Part shown: positions 33,723 through 43,114 of the stretch, piece by piece
Layout of the letters: each line of letters begins with the position of its first letter
Position numbering within the stretch: position 1 is the first letter of the stretch
Source of the DNA: JBFMEX01 sp040752215
Lineage (GTDB): Bacteria > Pseudomonadota > Alphaproteobacteria > Rhizobiales > Hyphomicrobiaceae
DNA length: 53,030 nt
Assembly: GCA_040752215.1 (NCBI GenBank)
Contig: JBFMEX010000034.1
Span: 1-53,030, forward strand
Direction: 5' to 3'
Notes under the pieces: model-generated
Database searches by the model: none
What the model was told of the DNA's origin: nothing
What the model saw: the letters and a program-made list of their open reading frames with translations, nothing else
Made by a program: the position numbers and the translations under genes

Positions 33723-35537
33723 TCAGAACAGCGCCAGATGGTACCGGCTGCGGATGATCTCGCGGAACCGCTTCACAACCTTGAGCGAGTTGCGCAACAG
33801 GTCGCGGTCTCGCGTTGACAGCTCGCCGAGCCTGACGATCGCCTCTTCCTCGCGGCGTCCCGCCTTCATCGCCCTGAGCTGCGAGCGAAGGCGCAACTCC
33901 ATGAAATAGGAGAGCGCGCTCTTCAGCTCGCCGGCCAGCTCCTCGCTCAGCACGCCCTTCTGGGTGAGGGCGTCGATGCGGGCCGCTGTCGAGGCCTCGG
34001 CGAGGCCGCGGTCGATGGCCAGCGTGCGGATCCCGTGCACGATCGGGAACGTGCCTGCCTTCTTGATATCGATGAGGTCCGAGCCGACGCCGACGGTGGC
34101 CATGATCGAGGTCAGCATGCCGGCGCTCGCGCCTTCGAACTGGTCGATCGCGCGCGCGAAGCGGGAGAGATAGGCGGTTTCTCCGCGCATCAGCGCCACC
34201 ATCTCCTTCTTCGCCCGCGCCAGCAGCTCGCCGCGTCCGGCCACAGCGACGGCGTCGAAGAAGATGCCGAGGTTCATCGCGCTCATCTCGTCCGGCGTCA
34301 TGATCCACCCGCGCAGCTGGGCGAGGAAATCCTCGATCGGCTGCGACCACTGCGGATTGGAGACCATCACGTTGCCGGGGCAGGGCGGGAAGCCGAATCG
34401 TTCGAGCGCGGCGGCAAAGTCGCGGCGGAAGCGGTCGAGGTGGTCGGCCTCGACCGGCCCGTCCAGCAACAGCCCGTTGTCCTGGTCGGTGCGCACCGTC
34501 TGCTCGCCGCGTCCCTCCGAGCCCATCACCATCAGGCAGCCGCGCTCGCGGATCGAAGGTGGTGCCAGGAGATCGAACAGGCGCGAGAAAAGCGCGCGGT
34601 TGAGATCGGAGGTGATCTCGGCGATCACCTCGACCTTGACGCCTTGGCGCTCGAGGCGCTCGACCTGGAGCTGGATGTCGCGCGCCGGCGCCTCCAGCTC
34701 CTCGACCGAGTGCGCGCGGTCGATGCGCCCGGGGATCAGCTGCGAGTTGCCGGCGACAAGGCCGAGGATGTCGATGTCCTCGAGCATGCCGATGCATTCG
34801 CCCTTCGAGGTGACGACCAGGCGGCGCTTGTTGTGGCGCGTCATCTTGATCAGCGCCTCGAAGATGAAGTCGTCGGCGTCGACCGAGACCACCTCGAACT
34901 TGCACACGTCTCCAACCTTGGTGTCGAGCGGCATCTCCTTGAGCACGACCGCCTTCGAAAGATTGGCGCCGGTCACCACGCCGACGCGCTCGCCGTCGCG
35001 CACGAGGAGCGCGTTGGTGTCGTTGTCGGCCATCGTCTGGCCCGCCTCGCGGATGGTCGCGTCGGGGCCGATCACAGGCGCCGGATGCAGCCGCGCCTCC
35101 TTCACCCGCGCCCGCAGCACCTGCTCGACGCCTTCGGTCTCCTGCCGACGCGCGTAGCCGGTCAGCTTGCGGGAAAGCTCCTGATAGAAGAATGCCGCGA
35201 ATCCGGGGTTGCGCCGGATGAGGTCGAGTACGATGTCCTTCGGTGCGAGGTAGCAGAGCGTCTCCTCTGCGGCGATGAAGCTCGCGCCTGCTGCGCCGTG
35301 CACCAGAGCACGGGCGTCGAAGCTTTCCTTGGGGCCGAGCTCCGCCTCCGTCTCCTCGCCCTCGCGCTCCTCGACCCTGCCCTTGATGATGATGTGCAGG
35401 TGCCCGGCCGGTTTTCCTTCGGCGATGATCGTCTCGCCCGGCGCGTAGTAGCCGACGTCGAGCGCGGCCTTGAGCTCGGTGGCCTCCTGGTGTGTCAGGC
35501 GGTCGAACGGCGGGTTCTGGGCGTCGAAATCCTGCAT
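33723..35537 (-). CDS. cNMP-binding, CBS and DUF294 nucleotidyltransferase-like signalling protein
   Basis: 604 residues. Domains in order: cyclic-nucleotide-binding fold (about 10-130, APGETIIAEGKPAGHLHIII), two CBS repeats (about 150-275, PDATIREAGQTMADNDTNAL), a DUF294 nucleotidyltransferase domain (about 320-440, MGSEGRGEQTVRTDQDNGLL with the GSxGRxE...DxD pattern) and a helical C-terminal DUF294 region. This resembles GlnD/GlnE-type regulators with ligand-sensing modules. The position between actP and the exonuclease is conserved and suggests a role in controlling acetate uptake or use; the target is unknown. Confidence 0.9.
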   Translation of the reverse strand: MQDFDAQNPPFDRLTHQEATELKAALDVGYYAPGETIIAEGKPAGHLHIIIKGRVEEREGEETEAELGPKESFDARALVHGAAGASFIAAEETLCYLAPKDIVLDLIRRNPGFAAFFYQELSRKLTGYARRQETEGVEQVLRARVKEARLHPAPVIGPDATIREAGQTMADNDTNALLVRDGERVGVVTGANLSKAVVLKEMPLDTKVGDVCKFEVVSVDADDFIFEALIKMTRHNKRRLVVTSKGECIGMLEDIDILGLVAGNSQLIPGRIDRAHSVEELEAPARDIQLQVERLERQGVKVEVIAEITSDLNRALFSRLFDLLAPPSIRERGCLMVMGSEGRGEQTVRTDQDNGLLLDGPVEADHLDRFRRDFAAALERFGFPPCPGNVMVSNPQWSQPIEDFLAQLRGWIMTPDEMSAMNLGIFFDAVAVAGRGELLARAKKEMVALMRGETAYLSRFARAIDQFEGASAGMLTSIMATVGVGSDLIDIKKAGTFPIVHGIRTLAIDRGLAEASTAARIDALTQKGVLSEELAGELKSALSYFMELRLRSQLRAMKAGRREEEAIVRLGELSTRDRDLLRNSLKVVKRFREIIRSRYHLALF

Positions 35538-35643
35538 GGTGACGTGGCGGCTCGTCGGTGCGTGGGGATCGTGGACGAGGATGTAGGCACGGGGCGGCAG
35601 TATCGCGACTGCCGCCCCGCACGCAACAGTGACCGCCGTCGCC

Positions 35644-37341
35644 TCAGTGCGCCGAGGCCTTGGCGATGCCGATGCCGGTCTCGGACCGCAATTGCTGCGC
35701 CTCGAACGCCGTGCGTTCTTGCTGGGCCTCGGCGCTGTTGTCCAGCTTGGAGCCGAGCCAGATGCCGAGGAACGCGATCGTCATCGAGAACAGCGCCGGG
35801 TTGGAGTAGGGGAACGGCGCCGAGCCCTTCGGGAACCCGAGCACGGCCTCCCAGACCGAGGCGCTGAGCACCACCATCGCTACCGAGCTGACCAGCCCAA
35901 GATAGCCGCCGATCTGCGCCCCCTTGGTGGTCATGTCCTTGTAGAACATCGACATCGCCAAAACGGGGAAGTTGATCGACGCGGCGACCGAGAATGCGAG
36001 GCCGACCATGAAGGCGATGTTCTGCCTCTCGAACACGTAGCCGAGAATGATCGCCACGATGCCGATGCCGACCGCGGCCATTTTCGAGATCTTTACCTCG
36101 GTCTCCTCGTTGGCTCGGCCCTTGGCGATCACCGATGCGTAGAGGTCGTGGCTGACCGCCGTCGCGCCGGCGAGCGTCAGGCCGGCAACGACCGCGAGGA
36201 TGGTCGCGAATGCCACCGCGGAGATGAAGCCGAGGAACAGCGAGCCCGCGACCGCCTTCGAGAGGTGGATCGCTGCCATGTTCGATCCGCCGAGCAGGTC
36301 ATTGATCTTGTTGTAGCCCCCGTCGGCGCCGAGCTTGAAATACGAGGCGTCGTTCATCAGGAAGGTGATTGCACCGAAACCGATGATGAAAGTCAGGATG
36401 TAGAAGTAGCCGATGAAGCCCGTGGCGTAGAAAACAGACTTGCGCGCTTCCTTGGCGTCGGAGACGGTGAAGAACCGCATCAGGATGTGCGGCAGGCCGG
36501 CGGTGCCGAACATCAGCGCGAGGCCGAGCGAGATCGCCGAGACGGGATCGGAGACGAGGCCGCCCGGGCCCATGATCGCGCCCTTCTTCGGGTGCACCTC
36601 GGTTGCGTGCTGGAACAGGCCCTCGGTCGAGAAGCCGTAGCGCCACAGCACGGCGAGCGCCATGAACGTCGCGCCGCCGAGCAGCAGGCAGGCCTTGATG
36701 ATCTGCACCCAGGTCGTGGCGGTCATGCCGCCGAAGGCGACGTAGACGATCATCAGCGACCCGACCAGGATCACCGCGTAGAGGTAGTCGAGGCCGAACA
36801 GGAGCTCGATCAGCTTGCCGGCGCCGACCATCTGCGCGATCAGGTAGAACGCGACGACGGTGAGCGTGCCGACTGCCGACAGCATGCGGATCGGCGTCGA
36901 TTGCAGGCGGAACGAGGCGACGTCGGCGAACGTGAACTTGCCGAGATTGCGCAGACGCTCTGCGGTCAGGAACAGGATGATCGGCCAGCCGACCAGCCAG
37001 CCGACCGAGTAGATCAGCCCGTCGAATCCGGTCGCGAACACGAGGCCCGAGATGCCGAGGAACGAGGCCGCCGACATGTAGTCGCCAGCGAGCGCGAGGC
37101 CGTTCTGGAAGCCGGTGATACCGCCGCCGGCGGTGTAGAAGTCGGCGGCCGAGCGGGTGCGCGACGCGGCCCACTTCGTGATGCCGAGGGTGAACAGCAC
37201 GAACGCGCCGAACATGACGATGGCTTCGACGTTCAACGCCTGCTTGCCGCCGCCCTCGATGGCGCCGGCGGCCGAGGCCGCTCCGGCCATGGCGAGGAGA
37301 AGTCCGCCCGTGAGCGACCCGATCCAGAATGTGCGGCTCAT
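35644..37341 (-). CDS. actP: Cation/acetate symporter ActP
   Basis: Sodium:solute symporter family protein of 565 residues that takes up acetate and other short monocarboxylates. The N-terminus is a signal-like hydrophobic stretch (TGGLLLAMAGAASA), followed by about thirteen membrane helices. Family blocks: RTRSAADFYTAGGGITGFQN, LAGDYMSAASFLGISGL and FGTAGLPHILMRFFTV. The ATG at 37341 overlaps the DUF485 stop (ATGA). The longer open frame upstream covers the DUF485 gene and is not real. Confidence 0.95.
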   Translation of the reverse strand: MSRTFWIGSLTGGLLLAMAGAASAAGAIEGGGKQALNVEAIVMFGAFVLFTLGITKWAASRTRSAADFYTAGGGITGFQNGLALAGDYMSAASFLGISGLVFATGFDGLIYSVGWLVGWPIILFLTAERLRNLGKFTFADVASFRLQSTPIRMLSAVGTLTVVAFYLIAQMVGAGKLIELLFGLDYLYAVILVGSLMIVYVAFGGMTATTWVQIIKACLLLGGATFMALAVLWRYGFSTEGLFQHATEVHPKKGAIMGPGGLVSDPVSAISLGLALMFGTAGLPHILMRFFTVSDAKEARKSVFYATGFIGYFYILTFIIGFGAITFLMNDASYFKLGADGGYNKINDLLGGSNMAAIHLSKAVAGSLFLGFISAVAFATILAVVAGLTLAGATAVSHDLYASVIAKGRANEETEVKISKMAAVGIGIVAIILGYVFERQNIAFMVGLAFSVAASINFPVLAMSMFYKDMTTKGAQIGGYLGLVSSVAMVVLSASVWEAVLGFPKGSAPFPYSNPALFSMTIAFLGIWLGSKLDNSAEAQQERTAFEAQQLRSETGIGIAKASAH

Positions 37342-37646
37342 TTCTTGGCTCCCTCGACGATTGCTTTTGTCAGCTGGTCGAACTCGCCGTTGGCGCGGCG
37401 GACGTAGATTCCGGTCAGGATGAACGCGGACACGATGACGAAGATGCCGAGCGGGATGCCGATCGTCGTCACGCCGCCGCCGATCGGGGTCGCGAGAAAC
37501 GGCTTGGCGAACGCGACGAGCAGCACGAAGCCGAAGTAGATGGCAAGCATGGCGATGGCGAGCAGCCGGGCGAAGGTCCAGCGCTTGGCGACCAGCTCGG
37601 CATATTTCGGGTCTTGCTTGATTCTGTCGATTAGCGTTGGGTCCAC
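37338..37646 (-). CDS. DUF485 (YjcH-like) inner-membrane protein
   Basis: 102-residue protein with two membrane helices (LLAIAMLAIYFGFVLLVAF and GIFVIVSAFILTGIYV), the standard partner encoded just before actP. The first possible GTG (37655) lies inside the Shine-Dalgarno AAGGAGTG, so the GTG at 37646 (VDPTLIDRIKQDPKYAEL), 8 bases after AAGGAG, is the better start and gives the usual length. First gene of the actP operon; the 280-base region upstream is the probable promoter and shows no gene. Confidence 0.9.
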   Translation of the reverse strand: MDPTLIDRIKQDPKYAELVAKRWTFARLLAIAMLAIYFGFVLLVAFAKPFLATPIGGGVTTIGIPLGIFVIVSAFILTGIYVRRANGEFDQLTKAIVEGAKK

Positions 37647-37926
37647 GGAAGGCACTCCTTGACGGGGCAGCCGCGCTCTCCCTCGAGGGGATGCGGCTGG
37701 CCCAATTGCCGATCTCGCTTCTTGACTGGTCCGAGGGCAGCGAGTGCGCCGCCGGCGCAGGTTGGGGGGCTCGTGCCGGGGCGCATCCTATGGCGATCGC
37801 GGCGGCGCCAAAATACATCCGTTGGTCGTCAGACTTTGGCCGTGTATCGTCCGCCGAGCAGGTTTGGAACAGACAACGGATTGCGGCTTTGGGACGAGCG
37901 ACGCTTGCGTGAGGCGCGTTGCGATT

Positions 37927-38550
37927 TCACCCGCGGTCGAGCATCCCGCGTGCCGCCTCCCAGAGCGCCTCGATGCCGGTCGGCCGACCGAGCAGGATCC
38001 AGCCGGCCACGGCGATGATAGCGAACGACACGCTGATCGAGACCGTCCACGACGCGGCGCTCGCGAGGATCGCTCGCGCATGCTGACGGCGCGCCGTCTC
38101 GACCCACGCCGATGCCTGTGGCGGCAACGCAGGCTCGTCGGGCTCGGCGGACCCGTCGTCGTTGGGCGGTGTGAATTCGTTGGCAGCACCCGTCACGGCT
38201 GGTTCGGCATCGGTCTCCCGGCGCACGTGCCCCCGCCCAATGCCGCGGGTACCGGCGCCCACATCTCGATGCTCGGGGGTTGACGTGTTCGCCGCCGTGG
38301 TCGCGACGATCTCCGTCGCGGCCACCGGCTCCTCCGGCGACAGCGACCTCCATGCCAGCGTCGCGCTCGCGCGCTTCACCGGCTTGCTCAGCACCTCGGC
38401 CAGCCGCCGTGTCAGGTTGCTTTCGTGCTCGGACTCGGTCGGCGCCTGCAAGGCGTCGATGCATGCGGCGAGGGACTGACGCTCGACCGGCACCTCGGGG
38501 CGCATGGCGTTGGTTGGGCCCAACGCCTCGTGAGTTTCAGGGTGAGGCAT
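37927..38550 (-). CDS. Hypothetical protein with one C-terminal membrane helix
   Basis: I do not recognise a family. From the ATG at 38550 (MPHPETHEALGPTN) it has 207 residues: a hydrophilic Ala/Glu/Thr-rich body, likely disordered in the middle, then one hydrophobic segment near the C-terminus (WTVSISVSFAIIAVAGWILL) and a short tail (GRPTGIEALWEAARGML). This is a tail-anchored topology. The frame is open to 38811, but those extra residues are low-complexity. Gene reality rests on length and the clean helix; no partner is evident. The 346-base gap to the divergent NnrU gene (38551-38896) contains no other gene I can support. Confidence 0.55.
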   Translation of the reverse strand: MPHPETHEALGPTNAMRPEVPVERQSLAACIDALQAPTESEHESNLTRRLAEVLSKPVKRASATLAWRSLSPEEPVAATEIVATTAANTSTPEHRDVGAGTRGIGRGHVRRETDAEPAVTGAANEFTPPNDDGSAEPDEPALPPQASAWVETARRQHARAILASAASWTVSISVSFAIIAVAGWILLGRPTGIEALWEAARGMLDRG

Positions 38551-38896
38551 GCTCGTCTCGTCGGCTCGAGGTCGTCTGCAGCTCGCGGCATCGAGCCGCG
38601 CTCGGTGCGGCGTCGCCGCACCGTTCAGACCTCGGGGCTTGGCAACGAGACGGCTATCGACGCGAGGGCCGCGCCGTCGGCTCGCATATGCATACAAACG
38701 TCCCTTCCGACCACAGCCGCCGCAAGGCTGGGATCGCTCCCGTCCAGCAGGGCGTCCGAGCCTCGACAGGCGCCCCCACTTCAACGTACAGAGATCGCAA
38801 GGCGGCAGCAAAGGAAATCGTCACCACGGGAATGATCCGACCTCGTGTCGGGCTTGCGCGCCGATCGTCACGAGCGGGACATCGAGAGGGAAGGGC

Positions 38897-39475
38897 ATGC
38901 TCATACTCGTCGTCGGCCTCGTCGTGTTCTTCGCGATCCATCTGGTGCCGACCAATCCGGAGCTGAGGAACGGCCTCGCCGACCGGTTCGGCGAGACGAC
39001 CTGGAAGGCGATCTTCTCGGTCGTCTCGCTCGTTGGCTTCGCGATGATCGTCTACGGCTTCCACAAGCTGCAGGTCATGCCGGGCAAGAACCCGCTGCTG
39101 TGGGTGCCACCGGCCTGGACACGACACGTTGCCTGGCTGCTGATGCTGCCCTCTTTGGTGCTGCTGGTCGCCGCATACGTGCCATCGCGCATCCGCGACG
39201 TGGTGCAGCATCCGATGCTGGTGGCGGTCAAGCTGTGGGCGCTCGCCCACCTCCTCGCCAATGGCGATGCCGCCTCGCTGCTGCTGTTCGGCAGCTTCCT
39301 CGCCTATGCCGTCGTCGACCGCATCTCGGTCAAGGCCCGCGGCGCCCGCGGACCACTCGGCGCCAGGACCGGTGGGCTCGGCGGCGACATCGCGGTGGTT
39401 GTCGTCGGCATCGCGCTCTACGCATTCATGCTGCACTTCGGGCACCAGCTCCTGATCGGCGTGCCGGTGCTGTGA
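38897..39475 (+). CDS. NnrU-family membrane protein
   Basis: 192 residues with about five or six membrane helices. It starts MLILVVGLVVFFAIHLVPT, the typical NnrU opening with the histidine after the first helix, and contains VQHPMLVAVKLWALAHLLAN with further conserved histidines. NnrU proteins are linked by genetics to nitrite/nitric oxide reduction and are related to isoprenoid/carotenoid-modifying membrane proteins; the reaction is not established. No denitrification genes are nearby. GAAGGGC precedes the ATG. Confidence 0.9.
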   Translation: MLILVVGLVVFFAIHLVPTNPELRNGLADRFGETTWKAIFSVVSLVGFAMIVYGFHKLQVMPGKNPLLWVPPAWTRHVAWLLMLPSLVLLVAAYVPSRIRDVVQHPMLVAVKLWALAHLLANGDAASLLLFGSFLAYAVVDRISVKARGARGPLGARTGGLGGDIAVVVVGIALYAFMLHFGHQLLIGVPVL

Positions 39476-39975
39476 GCTCGGGCGAGGTCGGCCGGCTGAT
39501 CGCAATCGCCCGCCGGCCGGCGCGCCGGGCGCCGATGGAGGAGATCGACGCGGTCGAGATTACCCTGTCGCGTGGCGTCGAGGGCGACCACAAGGGGGTG
39601 AAATTCCGCAATCGCGCGGTCACTGTGCTAGCGCGCGAGGCGTGGGCGGAGGCACTCGCCGATCTCGCCGGGCCCGACGGCCCGCCACCGCTGGCCTGGA
39701 CCGTGCGCCGCGCCAACCTGCTGGTCGCAGGCCTGCGCCTGCCGCGAGCCCGCGGCGCAATCCTGCGCATCGGGCCGGTGCGGCTGGAGGTCACCTGTCG
39801 GACCCAGCCCTGTCGCCGGATGGAGGAGGCCTGGCCGGGACTTCTGAAGGCGCTTCATTCCGATTGGCGCGGCGGCGTCACCTGCCGCGTGCTCGCCGAG
39901 GGCACGGTGCGCATCGGCGATGTGGCCGCGATCGAGCACGCGCCCGAGGAGCGCACACCGCGCTTGCCGGGTTGA
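39472..39975 (+). CDS. MOSC-domain protein
   Basis: 167 residues starting at a GTG that overlaps the NnrU stop (GTGA), so the two are coupled. MOSC features: LSRGVEGDHKG, RAVTVLAREAWAEAL, RRANLLVAG and CRTQPCRRMEE, where the second cysteine matches the sulfur-carrying or molybdenum-cofactor-ligating cysteine. MOSC proteins bind Moco or deliver sulfur to metal centres; the substrate here is unknown. Confidence 0.88.
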   Translation: MSSGEVGRLIAIARRPARRAPMEEIDAVEITLSRGVEGDHKGVKFRNRAVTVLAREAWAEALADLAGPDGPPPLAWTVRRANLLVAGLRLPRARGAILRIGPVRLEVTCRTQPCRRMEEAWPGLLKALHSDWRGGVTCRVLAEGTVRIGDVAAIEHAPEERTPRLPG

Positions 39976-41643
39976 TCACCGCGTCTGCACGATGAGGTCG
40001 GTGAACTTGCCGGTCTCGTTGCCGAGTCCCTCGTCGGTGACGATCAGCGTCGAGCCGGGCTTGACCAGCTCGGCCAGCCGCTCGCGGACCTCCGGTGCGA
40101 TCTCGATCCGCTCCAGCGCCGCCGCGATCGACTGCGGCGGAGCGCGGTCCGCGGGCGGCACGGGCTCGGCGGTGGCGCGCCGTCCGCTGCTGCGCGCGCC
40201 ATCGCTGGCAGCGGTCCGTGGCGCGCTTCGCGCCGCCGTCAATCCGCTCCACACGAGATCGGTCTGGTCGGCGTTGTAGCCGGTGGCGAGCAGCACGTGG
40301 GTGCCGAGCGGATGCTCGCCGGCGGCGATGCCAACGGGGGCGTTCAGCACGTCGTCGAAGCCCTGGCGGACGTGTAGCTTGCCCGTCTTGCGACTGATGA
40401 CGACGGTAATCGGCTGGTCGCGACGGGCATCCGCGCGCTTGGCGTCCTTAAGCGCGGTCTCGGCCTCGACGATCGCACGCTGGGCGCTGACGAGCTCGAT
40501 CTTCACGGCTTCGCGCCGACGCGTCGCCTCGGCCAGTGCGTCGGTGCGCTCAGCGATTGCCGGCTCGGTGTCGGTGGCGGCATAGCGGGCCACGTTGGCC
40601 TCGTCGATCGCCGTCATGATGCGCGTCTCGATCTGCTCCTCGCTGGCGCCGGCGCTGGCCATCAGCGCATCGGGCAGCAGGCCGTCGGGCGTGCGCTGGC
40701 TCTTGCGCTCGAGCCCGCGCAGCAGCTGTTCGAGCTCGCGCTCGGCGCTTTCCCGCGCCCGCTCCCAGCTCGCCGCCGCGGCCAGCAGCTGGTCGCGCTC
40801 CTTCTTGGCCTCGGCGAGGGCGGCGAGGGCGGCGGTCGCCTCGCGGTCGGCCGCGGCCAGCCGTTCAGCGATTTCGGCGTGGCGGCCACGGGTGGCCTCG
40901 AGCCCCTGTCCGAGCAGCGCGATCTGCGCCGCGCGCTCGGCGGCGACGGAAGCGCGCGTGCGCTGGCCGGGGATCTTCGCCGGCTCGGTCGCGGCGGCGG
41001 CAGCGGTCACGCCGAGCAGCGAGGACACCTGGGTGGGCCCACCGGCGGTGCGCTCACGCGGGGTGGCCCCGTCGGTCGCCGGGTCGCCGGGCGGCAGCGG
41101 TTTCAACAGCGCCGCGTGGCGGATCGGCTCCGGCGTCGCCGCCTCGTGGGTGACGACCACGCGGGCGCCGACCCGGGTGATCCCGAACAGCGAGCGCGCG
41201 AATGTGTAGGGCAGGCGAATGCATCCGTGCGAGGCCGGGTAGCCCGGAAGATGGCCGGCGTGCAGTGCCACCCCCGACCACGTCAGGCGCTGCATGAACG
41301 GCATCGGCGCACTTTCGTAGAGATTGGAGAAGTGGATCCTGTTCTTCTGCAGGATGGTGAACACGCCCTTCGGCGTCGGAAAGCCGCGCTGGCCGGAGGA
41401 GATCGGCGAGGCGGCGATGCGCCTGTTGCCGTCGTAGACCTCGAGCGTCTGCCGTGCGATCGAGATGGAGATCAGCAGCGGGCCGTCCGGCTTCAGCTCG
41501 GCCGCCGTTCGCGGCTGCTTCTCCCCCGTTCCGCGTGCCTCGGCAACCCGAGCCGACACCGGCCATACGAGCGCGACAAGCGTCAGCAGCAATAGAGCGG
41601 CGACGGGGCGGCTGACAGGGCGGGCCGGAAGGAGAATACGCAT
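39976..41643 (-). CDS. Large L,D-transpeptidase (YkuD) with central coiled coil
   Basis: 555 residues. A signal peptide or anchor (VAALLLLTLVALVWPVSARV) precedes a YkuD domain at about residues 55-165, with ISIARQTLEVYDGNRRIA, the SSGQRGFPTPKGVF block and the catalytic HGCIRLP cysteine motif. It would crosslink peptidoglycan 3-3 or attach proteins to it in the periplasm. Residues about 220-425 are Ala/Glu/Arg-rich heptad-like coiled coil. The end (about 430-490, PITVVISRKTGKLHVRQGF, GEHPLGTHVLLATG) resembles the first half of a second YkuD domain but lacks HxxCxR. The ATG at 41643 precedes the signal peptide best. Confidence 0.9.
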   Translation of the reverse strand: MRILLPARPVSRPVAALLLLTLVALVWPVSARVAEARGTGEKQPRTAAELKPDGPLLISISIARQTLEVYDGNRRIAASPISSGQRGFPTPKGVFTILQKNRIHFSNLYESAPMPFMQRLTWSGVALHAGHLPGYPASHGCIRLPYTFARSLFGITRVGARVVVTHEAATPEPIRHAALLKPLPPGDPATDGATPRERTAGGPTQVSSLLGVTAAAAATEPAKIPGQRTRASVAAERAAQIALLGQGLEATRGRHAEIAERLAAADREATAALAALAEAKKERDQLLAAAASWERARESAERELEQLLRGLERKSQRTPDGLLPDALMASAGASEEQIETRIMTAIDEANVARYAATDTEPAIAERTDALAEATRRREAVKIELVSAQRAIVEAETALKDAKRADARRDQPITVVISRKTGKLHVRQGFDDVLNAPVGIAAGEHPLGTHVLLATGYNADQTDLVWSGLTAARSAPRTAASDGARSSGRRATAEPVPPADRAPPQSIAAALERIEIAPEVRERLAELVKPGSTLIVTDEGLGNETGKFTDLIVQTR

Positions 41644-41961
41644 GGACAATCGACCTTCTCGAAAACGACGGCGGGGGACAACGTCCAATTGGATAAACCC
41701 AAGCCGCTAACCTATGGTTATAGGCCGCGAAGCGGCAACCGCAATGTATCGCGGTCGCACTCGGGAGCGATCGTCCTACTACTGTTGCAATTCGGTTCGA
41801 CCTGCTCCGCGGCGAGCCAAGTGCCGCATTCGTGCGCCAACCAGAGCGCGCCGCCAGCGGACAGCGGGACGGCGGCGTGCTAGGTCGGGCGCGAAGGCCT
41901 GTCCGGCCTCGATGCAACACGCCGCCCGAGGGTGGCAGATCCGAGAGCAGCCGAAACGCCA
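41644..41961. promoter_or_regulatory. Divergent upstream region of the L,D-transpeptidase and panB
   Basis: A 318-base gap without a credible gene. A moderately A+T-rich patch near 41690-41730 (GCTAACCTATGGTTATAGGC, containing the palindrome CCTATGGTTATAGG-like) is the best place for the transpeptidase promoter. No terminator or RNA was recognised. Confidence 0.3.
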
Positions 41962-42852
41962 ATGTCCTCTGAGAGCACTTCGACGAAACGCCTGATGGCC
42001 CCCGACATCACTGCCTTGAAAGGCGTGAGGCCCATCGTCTCGCTGACCAGCTATCACGCGCATACCGCGGCAATCGCCGACCGCCATTGCGACTTCCTGC
42101 TGGTCGGCGACAGCCTCGGCATGGTGATGCACGGCTACGAGACGACGGTGCCGGTTCCGCTCGAGCTGATGATCATGCACGGTCGCGCCGTGGTGCGCGG
42201 CGCCAGGCGCGCGCTGGTCGTCGTCGACATGCCGTTCGGCACCTATGAGGAGAGCCCGTCGGTCGCATTCCGCAACGCGGCGCGGGTGATGAAGGAGACC
42301 GACTGCGGGGCGGTGAAGCTCGAGGGCGGCCGGCGCATGGCGGAGACGATCCGCTTCCTCGTCGAGCGCGGCATTCCGGTGATGGCGCACATCGGCCTCA
42401 CCCCGCAGGCGATCAACGTCATCGGCGGCTTCAGGGCGCAGGGCCGGCGCGAGGCGCAATGGGCGGCGATCCTCGAGGACGCCCGCCTCGTCGCCGAGGC
42501 GGGAGCGTTCGCCGTTGTGCTCGAGGCGATGGCCGAGCCGCTCGCCGCGCGCATCACCGCCGAGATCGCGATTCCGACCATCGGCATCGGCGCCTCCGCC
42601 GCCTGCGACGGGCAGATCCTGGTGATGGAGGACATGCTCGGCCTGTCGCCCAGGGTGCCGAAGTTCGTGCGCGAGTTCGGCGCCATCGGCGCGGCGATCG
42701 AGGGCGCGATCAAGGGTTACGCGGAGGAGGTCCGGGCCCGCACCTTCCCGGCGCCCGAGCATACCTACGCGATGATGCCCGATGCGGGCCATCCGCCGGG
42801 GGCGCCGGACAAGCCCCGGGCCACGAAAAAGACCAAAACCACGAGCAGCTGA
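41962..42852 (+). CDS. panB: 3-methyl-2-oxobutanoate hydroxymethyltransferase
   Basis: First committed step of pantothenate synthesis: transfers a hydroxymethyl group from 5,10-methylene-THF to ketoisovalerate to give ketopantoate. 296 residues; family blocks FLLVGDSLGMVMHGYETT, KLEGG, MAHIGLTPQ, AFAVVLEAMAE (catalytic Glu) and TIGIGASAACDGQILVMEDM. The C-terminus has a Lys/Thr-rich extension (TKKTKTTSS). panC and panD are not adjacent. Confidence 0.96.
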   Translation: MSSESTSTKRLMAPDITALKGVRPIVSLTSYHAHTAAIADRHCDFLLVGDSLGMVMHGYETTVPVPLELMIMHGRAVVRGARRALVVVDMPFGTYEESPSVAFRNAARVMKETDCGAVKLEGGRRMAETIRFLVERGIPVMAHIGLTPQAINVIGGFRAQGRREAQWAAILEDARLVAEAGAFAVVLEAMAEPLAARITAEIAIPTIGIGASAACDGQILVMEDMLGLSPRVPKFVREFGAIGAAIEGAIKGYAEEVRARTFPAPEHTYAMMPDAGHPPGAPDKPRATKKTKTTSS

Positions 42853-42889
42853 GCTGTGGAGCGATCCTCCGCCTGAACGGCCGAGACTT

Positions 42890-42950
42890 TCGCCGCGCAG
42901 TCCCCGCTCCCCCTGGCGGGGAGCAGGTTAGGGATTGGGGGGAAACCCTG
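42890..42950. repeat. Palindromic repeat between panB and the TPR gene
   Basis: GCTCCCCCTGGCGGGGAGC (42908-42926) is an imperfect palindrome followed by GGTTAGGGATTGGGGGG, a form of intergenic repeat frequent in Hyphomicrobiales. The rest of the 262-base gap holds no gene. Confidence 0.6.
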
Positions 42951-43114
42951 CGGGTGTGGTTGGGTAGGAACCGAACCGCCATCATGGGCAGAGCTTGGCC
43001 GGCGCTTGCGTTCGAGGCGCGCTCGGCTATCAATGGCCCCCGCCGGCCGGGCCGCACGAGTGCGGGTATCGAGCGCGGCCGAGCGACGACACCAGGGGGA
43101 CCGGGCAACAGGTA

